Positions 48,203 through 57,396 of a stretch of 64,000 bases of DNA are shown here, piece by piece. The DNA comes from Pseudomonas graminis (GTDB lineage Bacteria; Pseudomonadota; Gammaproteobacteria; Pseudomonadales; Pseudomonadaceae), in the NCBI RefSeq assembly GCF_013201545.1, contig NZ_CP053746.1, positions 823,501-887,500 on the forward strand, in the 5' to 3' direction. The position numbers and the translations under genes were made by a program. How positions within the stretch are numbered: the stretch's first letter is position 1; the number at the start of each line of letters is the position of its first letter. A model generated the notes under the pieces. The model had not been told where the DNA came from. It did not search any database and worked only from the letters and a program-made list of their open reading frames with translations.

Positions 48203-48811
48203 TCAGTCAGCGGATCGCTGCAGCACCTTGCCGTCCACCCCATCGCCGATCACCAGAAAATGCCCGCCCGCCACATGGTGGAGAGTGCGCAGCGCGTCAT
48301 GCCCCTCGAAATGCCAGTGCCCGTCGGAGAACACGCGTTCATCCGCCCACGCCGCGACCACTTCGCCGATGAACAGATCGTGCGCACTCTGGTTGTGCGG
48401 CTCGGGAATCAATCGGCACTCCAGCCAGCCTGCGCAGCCTTCCAGCAACGGCGCTTCAACGTGAGAACCCGCGAAGGTCTCCAGACCATACGCCTTGAAT
48501 TTATCCAGGCCGTGCTCCTGGGAGATCTCCAGCCCTGAAGTCGAGCCGACCGTTTCGACGATATCAATCTGGCTGAGGGTCGGCACGTTGATGACGAACG
48601 TGCCGGAGGCCTCAAGCAACTGCCGCGTCCAGACGGACTTATCCAGCACCACCGTGACTTTCGGCGGCTGGAAGTCCAGCGGCATCGCCCACGCCGCTGC
48701 CATGATGTTGCGCTGACCCTCGTGAGCGGCGCTGATCAGTACAGTCGGGCCGTGGTTGAGCAGGCGATAGCATTTGGCGAGGGGTACGGGACGCCGATGA
48801 GAAGCGGTCAT
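48203..48811 (-). CDS. Flavin reductase family protein (FMN-binding)
   Basis: This 202-residue protein of the flavin reductase/DIM6-NTAB fold contains MAAAWAMPLDFQPPKVTVVLDKS (FMN-binding region; given in part) and FVINVPTLSQ. The end includes HFEGHDALRTLHHVAGGHF. Such proteins supply FMNH2 or act as FMN-binding oxidoreductases; the partner is unknown. The start at 48811 is chosen for spacing to AGGA; an ATG three codons earlier is too close. It is divergent from the zinc operon, and the Zur box lies 145 bases before its start. Confidence 0.8.
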   Translation of the reverse strand: MTASHRRPVPLAKCYRLLNHGPTVLISAAHEGQRNIMAAAWAMPLDFQPPKVTVVLDKSVWTRQLLEASGTFVINVPTLSQIDIVETVGSTSGLEISQEHGLDKFKAYGLETFAGSHVEAPLLEGCAGWLECRLIPEPHNQSAHDLFIGEVVAAWADERVFSDGHWHFEGHDALRTLHHVAGGHFLVIGDGVDGKVLQRSAD

Positions 48812-48955
48812 GAAAATCATCCTGGCTGCGAAAAAAGTGATCGAAAACTACAGGGTTTATCGCGCCGGGGAAACGCTGCGCTTCGCTGGCAGAAAGAAAC
48901 TGTCGCCTCCCTGAACTTCGCCCAAATCGCGCTTTGCAGAGCAAGCCAAAGGTGA

Positions 48956-48970
48956 TGTAATACTATAACA
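48956..48970. promoter_or_regulatory. Zur box
   Basis: TGTAATA-C-TATAACA is a near-palindrome matching the gamma-proteobacterial Zur core TGTTATA-N-TATAACA at all but one base. It lies 24 bases before the first gene of the zinc transporter operon. It would be bound by Zur-Zn to repress the operon when zinc is plentiful (known for Zur). Confidence 0.78.
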
Positions 48971-48993
48971 AAGTATTTCAGGCAGTCCTTTCT

Positions 48994-49131
48994 GTGAAAC
49001 GCGATTCCCGGCTTTCCTCCTCCCTGGCAACGTCCGCACTGGCTCAATCGGCTGGCAAACGCGTGTTGATTTCCCTCGCCGTGCTGGTCCTGCTGTGGAT
49101 CGGCGTTGCCTGGGCGGTGGCAATTCCATGA
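48994..49131 (+). CDS. 45-residue membrane microprotein of the zinc operon
   Basis: A GTG-initiated frame encodes MKRDSRLSSSLATSALAQSA then GKRVLISLAVLVLLWIGVAW and AVAIP. It has a basic N-terminus and one transmembrane helix (about 22-40), and its stop overlaps the ABC ATPase start (ATGA). Position, overlap and composition support a real gene directly after the Zur box. The role is unknown; it may be a small subunit of the transporter (inference). It is too short for most gene-finders. Confidence 0.7.
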   Translation: MKRDSRLSSSLATSALAQSAGKRVLISLAVLVLLWIGVAWAVAIP

Positions 49132-49880
49132 GTGCCGCCATCGACCTCCATGATCTGACACTGACCTATGAGCGCCGTCCCGCAGTGCATCACGCCAACG
49201 GCCGATTCGCGGCAGGCAGCCTGACGGCAATCGTCGGTCCCAACGGCGCCGGCAAATCCACGCTGATCAAAGCCATCGCCGGCACGCTCAAACCCGCGGT
49301 CGGGCGCGTCGAGCGTAATCAGTTGGCAACGCGGCACATCGGTTATCTGCCCCAGGCCGCCGAAATCGACCGCAGCTTTCCGCTCAGCGTCGCCGACACC
49401 GTAATGATGGGCGCCTGGCGCAGCATCGGCGCGTTCCGGGGCGCCACACGCAAACACGCTCAACAGGCCCAGGAAGCATTGAGTGCCGTGGGTTTGGCGG
49501 GGTTCGAGCAACGCAGCATCAGCTCGTTGTCGTCGGGTCAGTTTCAGCGCGTCCTGTTCGCCCGGCTGTTATTGCAGGACGCCTCGGTGATTTTGCTCGA
49601 CGAGCCGTTCACGGCCATCGATGCACGGACCACGCGGGACTTGTTGCAGTTAATCAGCACGTGGCACGGCCAGGGCCGCACTGTCATTGCTGTGCTGCAT
49701 GACATCGAACAGGTGCGCCAGCATTTTCCGAGCACACTGTTGCTGGCCCGGGAAATCATTGCCTGGGGCGACACCGCCGACATCCTCAACGACGACAACC
49801 TGCGCCGCGCCAAGAACATGGCAGAGCACTGGAACCCTGACGCGCTGCCCTGCGACGCCGATGCGGAGCGGACGCTGTGA
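49128..49880 (+). CDS. Zinc/manganese ABC transporter, ATP-binding protein
   Basis: This 250-residue ATPase energises uptake of Zn2+ (or Mn2+). Walker A is GPNGAGKST (about 36-44), the ABC signature is LSSGQ (about 133-137) and Walker B is VILLDEPF with the D-loop. The start at 49128 overlaps the microprotein stop, and its own stop overlaps the permease GTG start. Zinc as substrate is inferred from the Zur box. Confidence 0.92.
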   Translation: MSAAIDLHDLTLTYERRPAVHHANGRFAAGSLTAIVGPNGAGKSTLIKAIAGTLKPAVGRVERNQLATRHIGYLPQAAEIDRSFPLSVADTVMMGAWRSIGAFRGATRKHAQQAQEALSAVGLAGFEQRSISSLSSGQFQRVLFARLLLQDASVILLDEPFTAIDARTTRDLLQLISTWHGQGRTVIAVLHDIEQVRQHFPSTLLLAREIIAWGDTADILNDDNLRRAKNMAEHWNPDALPCDADAERTL

Positions 49881-50746
49881 CGCTCTATAGCCTGTTGATC
49901 CAGCCCTTCGTCGATTTCGGTTTCATGCGCCGTGCTTTGGTGGCGTGCCTGGCGCTGGGCATCGGCTCCGGCCCGGTGGGCGTGCTGCTGATGCTGCGGC
50001 GCATGAGTCTGGTGGGCGACGCCATGAGCCACGCGGTACTGCCGGGGGCAGCTGTGGGTTTCCTGTTTGCCGGGTTGTCACTGCCAGCGATGGGGTTTGG
50101 CGGCCTGATCGCAGGTCTCGCCGTGGCATTGTTATCGGGGTTGGTGAGCCGTTACACAACACTGCGTGAGGACGCCAGCTTCGCCAGTTTTTACCTTACG
50201 TCCCTTGCTGCCGGCGTGCTGATCGTTTCCCTTCACGGCTCCAACGTGGACCTGCTTCACGTGCTGTTCGGTACCATTCTGGCCATCGACGATCAGGCGA
50301 TTTTCATGGTCGGCGGCATCGCTTCATTCACCGTGATTCTACTCGCGCTGATCTACCGCCCGTTGATCCTCGAATGCTTCGATCCGGGTTTCCTGCGCGC
50401 GGTGGGTGGCCGGGGGTCGCTGTATCACGTGCTGTTTCTGCTGCTGGTGGTGCTCAATCTGGTGGCGGGGTTTCAGGCGCTGGGGACGCTGATGGCTGTC
50501 GGCATGATGATGCTGCCCGCCACGGTCGCGCGATTCTGGGCGCGCTCGCTGACCGGCATGATCGTGATTTCAACCGCGGTGGCCACGCTTTCGGGCTTCA
50601 TCGGCCTGATCGTTTCCTACCACGCCAGCGTTGCGTCGGGCCCGGCCATCGTGCTCACCGCCAGCGCCTTTTACGGGTTCTCACTGTTCTTTGGACGCAG
50701 CGGCTTTCTACGCCGGCTGTTCCCGAGGGTTCATCTGTCCGGCTGA
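49877..50746 (+). CDS. Zinc/manganese ABC transporter, permease
   Basis: This 289-residue integral membrane protein of the ABC-3 (ZnuB/MntB) family has about eight hydrophobic segments and the conserved SLVGDAMSHAVLPG coupling region with the EAA-type contact to the ATPase. GTG start 49877 overlaps the ATPase stop by four bases. It pairs with the downstream periplasmic binding protein. Confidence 0.92.
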   Translation: MTLYSLLIQPFVDFGFMRRALVACLALGIGSGPVGVLLMLRRMSLVGDAMSHAVLPGAAVGFLFAGLSLPAMGFGGLIAGLAVALLSGLVSRYTTLREDASFASFYLTSLAAGVLIVSLHGSNVDLLHVLFGTILAIDDQAIFMVGGIASFTVILLALIYRPLILECFDPGFLRAVGGRGSLYHVLFLLLVVLNLVAGFQALGTLMAVGMMMLPATVARFWARSLTGMIVISTAVATLSGFIGLIVSYHASVASGPAIVLTASAFYGFSLFFGRSGFLRRLFPRVHLSG

Positions 50747-50773
50747 TCGTCCTCTTACCGCAAGGAAACCACC

Positions 50774-51661
50774 ATGAAACGTTTCACGCTTCTGACCGCC
50801 GCGCTGGCGTTGTCGGGCCTGGCCAACTTCGCCCAGGCAAAAACCCTGGAGACCGTCGCATCGTTTACCGTCATCGCCGACATGGTGCACAACGTCGGCG
50901 GCGATCACGTGCACGTGACCTCGCTGATCGGGCCCAACGGCGATCCTCACGTCTACGAGCCCACCCCCAACGACGCCCAGGCGCTGAAGAAAGCCGACGT
51001 GGTGTTTGTCAGCGGCTTGCATCTGGAGGGCTGGCTGGATCGGCTGATCACCGCTTCCGGCTACAAGGGCCAGCCGATTGTGCTGTCGGACGGCATCATG
51101 ACCCGCAGCATGGAAGAAGACGGCAAGAAGATCACCGACCCCCATGCCTGGAACAGCGCGGTAAACGGCGTCGTTTACGTCAGAAACATCATCAAGGCCC
51201 TGCAGAAAGCTGACCCTGAAAATGCTGCCGACTACCAAGCCAATGGTGACAAATACATCGCCCAACTGCAGGACATGGACGCCTACGCCCGCGCGCAGAT
51301 CAGCGCCATCCCGGTCGCACAACGCAAGGTGCTGACGTCCCACGACGCCTTCGGCTATTTCGGCGATGCCTATGGCGTGACCTTTCTCTCGCCACTGGGC
51401 TTTTCCACTGAAACCGAAGCATCGGCGGCTGACGTAGGCAAGCTGATCAATCAGATCAAGCAGGAGCACGTCAGCGCCTACTTCTTCGAAAACTCTGGCG
51501 ACCCGCGGCTGGTGCAGCAGATCGCCAAGGCCAGCGGCGCGCACCCGGGCGGCGAGCTGTATGTGGAATCGCTGTCACCGGCCGACGGCCCGGCGGCGAC
51601 CTACGTGGCGATGTTTCGCTACAACGTGGACAAGCTGACGGCGGCAATGAAGGGCCAGTGA
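50774..51661 (+). CDS. Zinc ABC transporter periplasmic binding protein (AztC-like)
   Basis: This 295-residue cluster A-I metal-binding protein has a signal peptide ending FAQA (about 21). The metal ligands appear as His59 (NGDPHVYEP), His124 (TDPHAWNS), His190 (LTSHDAFGYF) and Asp271 (SPADGP). This His3-Asp set, and the lack of the long His-rich loop of ZnuA, resemble the AztC type. AAGGAAAC lies about 8 bases before ATG 50774. It completes the microprotein-ATPase-permease-binding protein operon. Confidence 0.9.
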   Translation: MKRFTLLTAALALSGLANFAQAKTLETVASFTVIADMVHNVGGDHVHVTSLIGPNGDPHVYEPTPNDAQALKKADVVFVSGLHLEGWLDRLITASGYKGQPIVLSDGIMTRSMEEDGKKITDPHAWNSAVNGVVYVRNIIKALQKADPENAADYQANGDKYIAQLQDMDAYARAQISAIPVAQRKVLTSHDAFGYFGDAYGVTFLSPLGFSTETEASAADVGKLINQIKQEHVSAYFFENSGDPRLVQQIAKASGAHPGGELYVESLSPADGPAATYVAMFRYNVDKLTAAMKGQ

Positions 51662-51683
51662 TGTAGCGTCTCGACGGCTCACT

Positions 51684-51716
51684 GATCTCTGCCGCGCAAC
51701 GTGCGTGGCAGAGATC
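51684..51716. terminator. Inverted repeat after the zinc operon
   Basis: GATCTCTGCC/GGCAGAGATC (51684-51693 and 51707-51716) is a perfect 10-bp stem with a 13-base loop. It has no T-run, so it is a weak terminator or RNA end-structure 23 bases after the last gene. Confidence 0.5.
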
Positions 51717-51802
51717 CGCGAACCGCCCGAGCGAACCGGCAACGCGGAAGTGGGTCAATCGGTATGCTGGCGCTCCGTTCGCCGACATCGACAGGATGAT
51801 CC

Positions 51803-52453
51803 ATGACCGCCCTCTCCTTCGCGCCTTTTCAGCCCCTCGCCGACCTGCTGATTCCCCACACCGTGGCGGAGCGGCTCGACGGCTCCCACGACGTTTCCCA
51901 CCTGCACCGGGTCTGGAGCAACGTTTGCGCCATTCGTGACAAGGAGGGCGGTGATCACCAGATCCTGCTCGCCGCCACCCTGCTCCACGACTGCGTTTCG
52001 GTGGAGAAGAACTCGCCCTTTCGCTCAAGCGCCTCGCGTCTGGCCGCCGCAAAAGCGACGGAATTGCTCGCAGAGATGGGCTGGGACGAAGAGCGCACCC
52101 AGGCCGTCGCCCACGCCATCGAGTCCCACAGCTATTCGGCCGACATCACGCCCACCTCGCTGGAAGCAAAGATCCTGCAGGACGCCGACCGTCTCGACGC
52201 CCTCGGCATGGTCGGCGTGGCGCGGCTGTTCTACGTGTCCGGGCGCATGGGCAGCCACCTCTACGACCCGGCCGACCCGCAGGCGCAACAGCGAGACCTG
52301 GACGACAAACGCTTCGCCGTTGATCACTTCAAAACCAAGATCTTCACTTTGGCGCAGGGATTTCAAACGGCCACTGGGCGTCAGCTGGCGCAGGTCAGGC
52401 ATGCCCGTGCGGAGCGGTTCTTGACGGAATTTATGGAGGAGATTGGGGCGTAG
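51803..52453 (+). CDS. HD domain phosphohydrolase
   Basis: This 216-residue HD-domain protein has DVSHLHRV (His33/His35), LLHDC (His62-Asp63) and QDADRLDALG (Asp127/Asp129), a complete metal site. It resembles the YedJ group of uncharacterised phosphohydrolases; the substrate (nucleotide or other phosphoester) is unknown. It begins at ATG 51803 with CAGGATG nearby. It is a single gene between the zinc operon and a chemoreceptor. Confidence 0.85.
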   Translation: MTALSFAPFQPLADLLIPHTVAERLDGSHDVSHLHRVWSNVCAIRDKEGGDHQILLAATLLHDCVSVEKNSPFRSSASRLAAAKATELLAEMGWDEERTQAVAHAIESHSYSADITPTSLEAKILQDADRLDALGMVGVARLFYVSGRMGSHLYDPADPQAQQRDLDDKRFAVDHFKTKIFTLAQGFQTATGRQLAQVRHARAERFLTEFMEEIGA

Positions 52454-52581
52454 GGTATTGGACGTTCATTAGGGAGCCCTCGCAGTGAAGGCGGCGTTCG
52501 CAACAATTCCGAAACATCTCCAGCAATGTCATAAAGACATCACGGAACACCTCTATAACCATCATTCCGGTGTTTTCGTCG

Positions 52582-54270
52582 ATGGGATGGGTGGCAGTGA
52601 AAAGGTTATTGCGTCGTGTAGTCCGTCCGTCTTCCAGGCCCGCTTTCCTGCGTCGCTTCAGGATTACCCAGCGGTTGGTGCTGTGTTTCGGCGTGACCGC
52701 GTTGCTGCTGGTGGCGCTCGGTGTGTTCTGCCTGCTGCAGATGCAGAGTATCCGCGATCAGGGCGAAGCGGTTGAGAGTGGGTCGCTGCCCAGCATTGCC
52801 ATGGCAGACGCAATCGCCATCGACCTGATCAAGTTGCGCGGCGAGAGCGCCAGGCTGATTGCCAATGCCGACGATCCCGGCGCAGTGGTCACCAGCAAAA
52901 TCAACGTCGAGGAGCTGAAGAATGAGGTCGAAAAAGGCTTCGCCGATTATCTTGCCCACGCCACCGACAGCACCGAGCGGGATTCCATCAAGGCTCTTCA
53001 AGATGCTTATGGCGCTTTCATGCCAGGGCTGCACGACGAAATCGCGCTGATCGAACAACGCAAACTCGACGACGCGCGCATGCTGCTCAACACCACGCTG
53101 AGCCTGCAGGGTGACCTGATGGACATGCAGGTGCAGTTGCTGCGCGAGCTGAACAAGCAAAGTGCGGCGGGCACCGTCGACGCGGCCGGCGCGCGGTTCC
53201 AGCAAACCCGAATCATCGCCGTCAGCGCCATCGTGGTGGCGCTGGTGCTGACGTTGTTGCTCGCGTGGCGACTCAGCCTGAGCATCATTCGCCCTTTGCG
53301 GCAGTCGCTGCATATCGCCAGCACCATTGCTCAAGGCGATCTGAGCCCGCAGCCGATTCCGGAAGGCAAGGACGAAACGGCTCAGCTGCTGAAAACCCTC
53401 GGTCTGATGCGCGCGAATCTGCATGGCACGATCGATCAGATTTACGCCGCAGCGGGCCAGTTGAGTCAGTCGGTCCACGAAATGGGCACGATTGCTGAAG
53501 CCAGCGCCAAGAATCTGCAACTGCAAAACGATGAGATCGAGCAGGCGGCCGTTGCCGTGAACCAGATGAGTCAGGCTGCCGGAGAAGTCGCCGACAATGC
53601 CAGCAGCACGTCGAGCGAGTCGAAGGCGTCCAACGAAGCCGCTGCTGAAGGTCGTTTGCGCCTGACCGGCACCATTGATTCGATCAAGGAGCTGACCGAC
53701 AACGTTCTCGATTCCTCGCACCAGGCCGACGGTCTTGCCGAGCGCACGCTGAGCATCAGCAAGATTCTCGAAGTCATCCGCGCGATTGCCAACCAGACCA
53801 ACCTGCTTGCACTGAATGCCGCCATCGAAGCCGCACGGGCGGGCGAAGCAGGCCGCGGGTTCGCCGTGGTCGCCGATGAAGTGCGCTCGCTTGCCCAACG
53901 GACCAGCGCGTCGACCACCGAGATCGAGACGCTGATCAACGATGTGCAGAAAAGCACTCAAGAGACCGCGCAAACCTTACGCGTCACTGCGGCTCAGGCC
54001 AATCTCACCCTGGAGCAGGCCGCTGCAACCGGTTACGCGCTGACTGTCATCATCAGCGCAACCTCGACCATTAGCGACCGGAACACGCTGATCGCCAGCG
54101 CCGCCGAACAACAGGCGCAAGTGGCTAACGAAGTCGATCGCAACCTGAGCAGCATTCGTGACCTGTCGACGCAGTCGGCGTCGGGCGCTCAGCAAACCAC
54201 GGTGGCGAGCAATGCGTTGTCGATGCTGGCAACTGACCTGAACACGATGGTTCAGCGGTTCGTGCTTTGA
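52582..54270 (+). CDS. Methyl-accepting chemotaxis protein with four-helix sensor domain
   Basis: This 562-residue chemoreceptor has a first membrane segment at about 26-48 ([20 protein letters not shown]), a short periplasmic helical domain (about 50-205) of the 4HB type, a second membrane segment (about 208-230), HAMP, and the signalling tip [20 protein letters not shown]. The receptor start is uncertain: ATG 52582 is used, though GTG 52570 or 52597 is possible. The ligand is unknown. It lacks an obvious CheR-tethering tail (ends QRFVL). Confidence 0.93.
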   Translation: MGWVAVKRLLRRVVRPSSRPAFLRRFRITQRLVLCFGVTALLLVALGVFCLLQMQSIRDQGEAVESGSLPSIAMADAIAIDLIKLRGESARLIANADDPGAVVTSKINVEELKNEVEKGFADYLAHATDSTERDSIKALQDAYGAFMPGLHDEIALIEQRKLDDARMLLNTTLSLQGDLMDMQVQLLRELNKQSAAGTVDAAGARFQQTRIIAVSAIVVALVLTLLLAWRLSLSIIRPLRQSLHIASTIAQGDLSPQPIPEGKDETAQLLKTLGLMRANLHGTIDQIYAAAGQLSQSVHEMGTIAEASAKNLQLQNDEIEQAAVAVNQMSQAAGEVADNASSTSSESKASNEAAAEGRLRLTGTIDSIKELTDNVLDSSHQADGLAERTLSISKILEVIRAIANQTNLLALNAAIEAARAGEAGRGFAVVADEVRSLAQRTSASTTEIETLINDVQKSTQETAQTLRVTAAQANLTLEQAAATGYALTVIISATSTISDRNTLIASAAEQQAQVANEVDRNLSSIRDLSTQSASGAQQTTVASNALSMLATDLNTMVQRFVL

Positions 54271-54388
54271 CGCGCGTGCCATTAAAAATGGCCCGCAGCC
54301 ATCGTTGCCCATTCCCAGCCATGTCCAAGTGTTTCATCATCGAAACACCACCCACGCAGGGGGTGTATACGCCAACAAGGACATGAGC

Positions 54389-55555
54389 ATGAAAAAAACA
54401 GCTGCATTGAGCATCGCCCTGACCGCAGTGACGCTGAGCCTCGCCGCCCAGGCCGACGTCAACGTCAAACTGGGGAGCAAGGAACGCGTCACACGCCTGT
54501 TTGCCTACCCGAACAACTGCAATGTCATCTGCTTCCGAAACTGGACGCTGGAACAGACCGTCGAGCACTACCTCACTCAAAGCGTACAGCGTGACGGTTA
54601 CGCCGCGGCCAGGGTCGCGGTGCACAACGACAACGATGTGATTTACGCCGACATCACCGGCGTGCCGGACGGCTACGACAAACCACTTTCAGCGCTGCTC
54701 GACGCAGGCGACCTGGCCTACGCCGGCGCGAACAAACTCAACGCCGATAACAAATTCGCCTACAACTGGTATCTGTTTTTGCCGCTGGGCATGGCGCTGG
54801 AAAACCGCAAGAGCGTCGAGCTGCTGCATTTTCCGCCGGACTATTCGCTGACTCAGGCTCAGGACTATCTGTTCTCGGCCACTACTGATCGCTGGTCCGA
54901 GCTACTCACGGATAACGGCATCCCCAAGGAGCAGACGCCTGCCTATCAGACCATCATCGACATCGCGCCCATTGCAGCGCCGTCCAACGCCGGCAAGGAC
55001 CTTGAAAACGTCTACAGCTACTTCACCGATTACCAGACGAACATGGTCAAGCAGCTCACCCAAAGCACGGCGGGCACATCGCTGCCGATGGTCGCGTTCG
55101 GTGCCCCAGTGCGCGCCTGGCTCAAGCAGCAGTACAACGTCACGGTCCCAGTGTTGGGCCTGGCAAGCATCAGCCCGGCTAGCGGGCAAAGCGTCGCGGT
55201 GCTGGGTTCTAATCACCCGAGTTATATCTGGAATGCGGCGGACAAGAGCAACTACGGCGGGGACGAAGCCAAGGCGGATGAAGCGGGTTTGAAGGTCATG
55301 GGCCAGGACCTGAGCGCGGCATGCTGGCAAGCCGGCATGGGCCAGAAACCGACCACCGATCCAACCGCGCTGTTGAGCCAGTGCACCACGAACTGGCAGG
55401 TGACCAACAAGGTTGAGACCTGCAAGTTGTTCTTCACCACGGTGCGCAAGTTGACGCCGGATCAGGCCGCAGCGAAATGCCGGACGGGCGAGGTGTCGCG
55501 GCAGATCAAGCAGTTGCAGAAGCCGCTGCCGGAAATGAAGAAAGCTCAGCTCTAA
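54389..55555 (+). CDS. Secreted protein of unknown function
   Basis: This 388-residue exported protein has signal peptide MKKTAALSIALTAVTLSLAA (cleavage after AQA near residue 22). The mature part has seven or so Cys (CNVICF, AACWQAG, SQCTTN, ETCKLF, AKCRTG), probably disulfide-bonded. The start at 54389 follows AAGGACATGAGC; an ATG at 54383 is also possible. It is hydrophilic with short segments such as YNWYLFLPLGMALENRKS. I do not recognise a domain. It is followed by a REP pair. Confidence 0.6.
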   Translation: MKKTAALSIALTAVTLSLAAQADVNVKLGSKERVTRLFAYPNNCNVICFRNWTLEQTVEHYLTQSVQRDGYAAARVAVHNDNDVIYADITGVPDGYDKPLSALLDAGDLAYAGANKLNADNKFAYNWYLFLPLGMALENRKSVELLHFPPDYSLTQAQDYLFSATTDRWSELLTDNGIPKEQTPAYQTIIDIAPIAAPSNAGKDLENVYSYFTDYQTNMVKQLTQSTAGTSLPMVAFGAPVRAWLKQQYNVTVPVLGLASISPASGQSVAVLGSNHPSYIWNAADKSNYGGDEAKADEAGLKVMGQDLSAACWQAGMGQKPTTDPTALLSQCTTNWQVTNKVETCKLFFTTVRKLTPDQAAAKCRTGEVSRQIKQLQKPLPEMKKAQL

Positions 55556-55561
55556 CGATCC

Positions 55562-55645
55562 TGTAGGAGTGAGCTTGCTCGCGTTGTCTTCAACTCACAT
55601 AGATGAGCCTGGACTAACGCTACCGCGAGCAAGCTCACTCCTACC
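55562..55645. repeat. REP pair (inverted) downstream of the secreted-protein gene
   Basis: Arms at 55562-55583 and 55624-55645 with core GTAGGAGTGAGCTTGCTCGCG are separated by 40 bases. They lie between convergent genes. Confidence 0.9.
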
Positions 55646-55671
55646 ATTGGATGGACGCTTGCCCTACCCGA

Positions 55672-56313
55672 TCACTCCCCTTGCGGACGCAACCGATACT
55701 GCGGCGGCAATTGCTCCGGGCCGCTGATGGTCGCGTTCAGACTCTTCCAGCGCCCGTCCTTGATGCCGTAGATGCAGCCGTGAACCGACAACTTCTGCCC
55801 GCGGTGCCAGGCGTTCTGCACAATGCTGGTATGGCCGACGTTGGCGACCTGCTGAATCACGTTCAGCTCGCACAGCCGGTCGACTTGTTCTTCTTCCGTT
55901 GGCAGCTTGGCCAGCAGCTCACGGTTTTCGTAGTACAGATCGCGAATGGTGCGCAGCCAGCCGTCGATCAGGCCGAACTGGCGATCCTGCATCGAAGCGC
56001 GCACGCCGCCGCACCCGTAGTGACCGGTGACGAGGATGTGTTTGACCTTGAGCACATCGACGGCGTACTGAATCACCGACAGGCAATTGAGGTCGGTGTG
56101 CAGCACCACGTTGGCCACGTTGCGGTGCACGAACAGATCACCCGGCAACATGCCGACGATTTCATTGGCGGGGACACGGGCGTCCGAACAACCGATCCAG
56201 AGGAATTCCGGCGTCTGCTGGCGCGCCAGCTTGGCAAAGAACTCGGGGTCTTCTTCCTTGATGGCGGCAGCCCAACGTTCGTTGTTGTCGATCAAGTCTT
56301 GTAGTTCGTTCAT
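55672..56313 (-). CDS. Beta-class carbonic anhydrase
   Basis: The enzyme interconverts CO2 and bicarbonate. The 213-residue protein has zinc ligands Cys42 and Asp44 (GCSDAR), His98 (TGHYGCG) and Cys101, with the Asp-Arg dyad of type II beta-carbonic anhydrases. It occupies the PA4676 position. ATG 56313 is preceded by GGCATCAACG without a strong site. Confidence 0.94.
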   Translation of the reverse strand: MNELQDLIDNNERWAAAIKEEDPEFFAKLARQQTPEFLWIGCSDARVPANEIVGMLPGDLFVHRNVANVVLHTDLNCLSVIQYAVDVLKVKHILVTGHYGCGGVRASMQDRQFGLIDGWLRTIRDLYYENRELLAKLPTEEEQVDRLCELNVIQQVANVGHTSIVQNAWHRGQKLSVHGCIYGIKDGRWKSLNATISGPEQLPPQYRLRPQGE

Positions 56314-56474
56314 GCGTTGATGCCTCGGAAATGATGCTCAGCTATGACTGGGGCTCGGCGCTTCGGGTCACGCGGGAAGATCGCCCGATCAGCGACGACC
56401 GATCAGGAAGCGGATGGAATTTCCGCCATGGCGTCCGGTCCACCCATTAGGACCGACATTATTGAGGATTTGCC

Positions 56475-56888
56475 ATGAACGATTCACGCCGTCCATTCGA
56501 TGCCACTCAACCCGAGCCCATCGATGACAACGAAGACCGCATGGGATCGATGGAAGAGCTCAACTTCAACGACAACAATGAGCCGAGCGGGCGCATCGGC
56601 GACGTCATTCCTGAAGATGAACTCGGCACGTTGATCCCGGATGAACGCGTACGTGAAGCCGGGCTGACCGGTGCTTCCACCGAAGATCACAACCCAACCG
56701 ACGACGACATGAGCCCTGAAACACTGATTCGGGAAGACGGCGCACGATCGCCTCGTGAAGCTGGCGAAGGCGGACCGGCTGACCGGGACCTGAGCATTGT
56801 CGATGAAGATGACATTGGCGGTGGGGATGGTCTGGACGAAGAAGAAATGGCCATTCTTGATCCGCTGGACGGCAAGCCTGGCGTCTGA
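56475..56888 (+). CDS. Acidic conserved hypothetical protein
   Basis: This strongly acidic 137-residue protein (DDNEDRMGSMEELNFNDNNE; tail GDGLDEEEMAILDPL) has no Cys, Trp or hydrophobic segment and is probably disordered. Some annotations call this pseudomonad family 'HPr-related', but no HPr motif is visible here. It sits between the carbonic anhydrase and rimI, as in P. aeruginosa (PA4677). Its function is unknown. Confidence 0.7.
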   Translation: MNDSRRPFDATQPEPIDDNEDRMGSMEELNFNDNNEPSGRIGDVIPEDELGTLIPDERVREAGLTGASTEDHNPTDDDMSPETLIREDGARSPREAGEGGPADRDLSIVDEDDIGGGDGLDEEEMAILDPLDGKPGV

Positions 56889-56904
56889 TCAGCGGCTGGC
56901 GCTT

Positions 56905-56930
56905 TGTGGGAGCGAACCTGGTTCGCCCCA
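56905..56930. repeat. Single REP-type palindrome
   Basis: TGTGGGAGCGAACCTGGTTCGCCCCA contains the arms GCGAACC/GGTTCGC. It lies between the acidic-protein gene and rimI. Confidence 0.7.
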
Positions 56931-56943
56931 CCGCGGCCCGGGA

Positions 56944-57396
56944 TTATTCGAACAGCGTGCACGCCATGACAATGGCATCCTCACGCCCGCCGACTGCCGG
57001 GTAGTAGTCCCGGCGCCGGCCTATTTCGTTGAATCCGTAGCGCTCGTACAAGCGATAGGCCGACCGATTGCTGTCGCGCAATTCAAGAAAACACTCCCGG
57101 CCATTCATCTCATAGGCGCGCTTCATTAGCTGTTCCAGCAGCATCAACCCCAGGCCACGGCCCTGACTCTCCGGCTTAACGGTGATGTTGAGCAAGTGCG
57201 CTTCATCAATGATTACATTGATTACCCCGTGCCCCACTTGCTGACTGCCTTCGAACATCAGCCAGACCTCGTATGATTTCAGCGCATCCATGTAAATGCC
57301 CCGCGTCCAGGGATGGCTGAAAGCGGCGTATTCGATCTTCAGGACAGCGTCCAGGTCAGCTTCGGTCATGCGGCGAAACGTTACTGCGTCATTCAT
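56944..57396 (-). CDS. rimI: Ribosomal protein S18-alanine N-acetyltransferase
   Basis: RimI acetylates the N-terminal Ala of ribosomal protein S18. The 150-residue GNAT protein has the acetyl-CoA loop ESQGRGLGLMLL and the end ALRLYERYGF-type motif (SAYRLYERYGFNEIG). It overlaps the holD stop by 8 bases, the same rimI-holD linkage as in enterobacteria. Confidence 0.95.
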   Translation of the reverse strand: MNDAVTFRRMTEADLDAVLKIEYAAFSHPWTRGIYMDALKSYEVWLMFEGSQQVGHGVINVIIDEAHLLNITVKPESQGRGLGLMLLEQLMKRAYEMNGRECFLELRDSNRSAYRLYERYGFNEIGRRRDYYPAVGGREDAIVMACTLFE

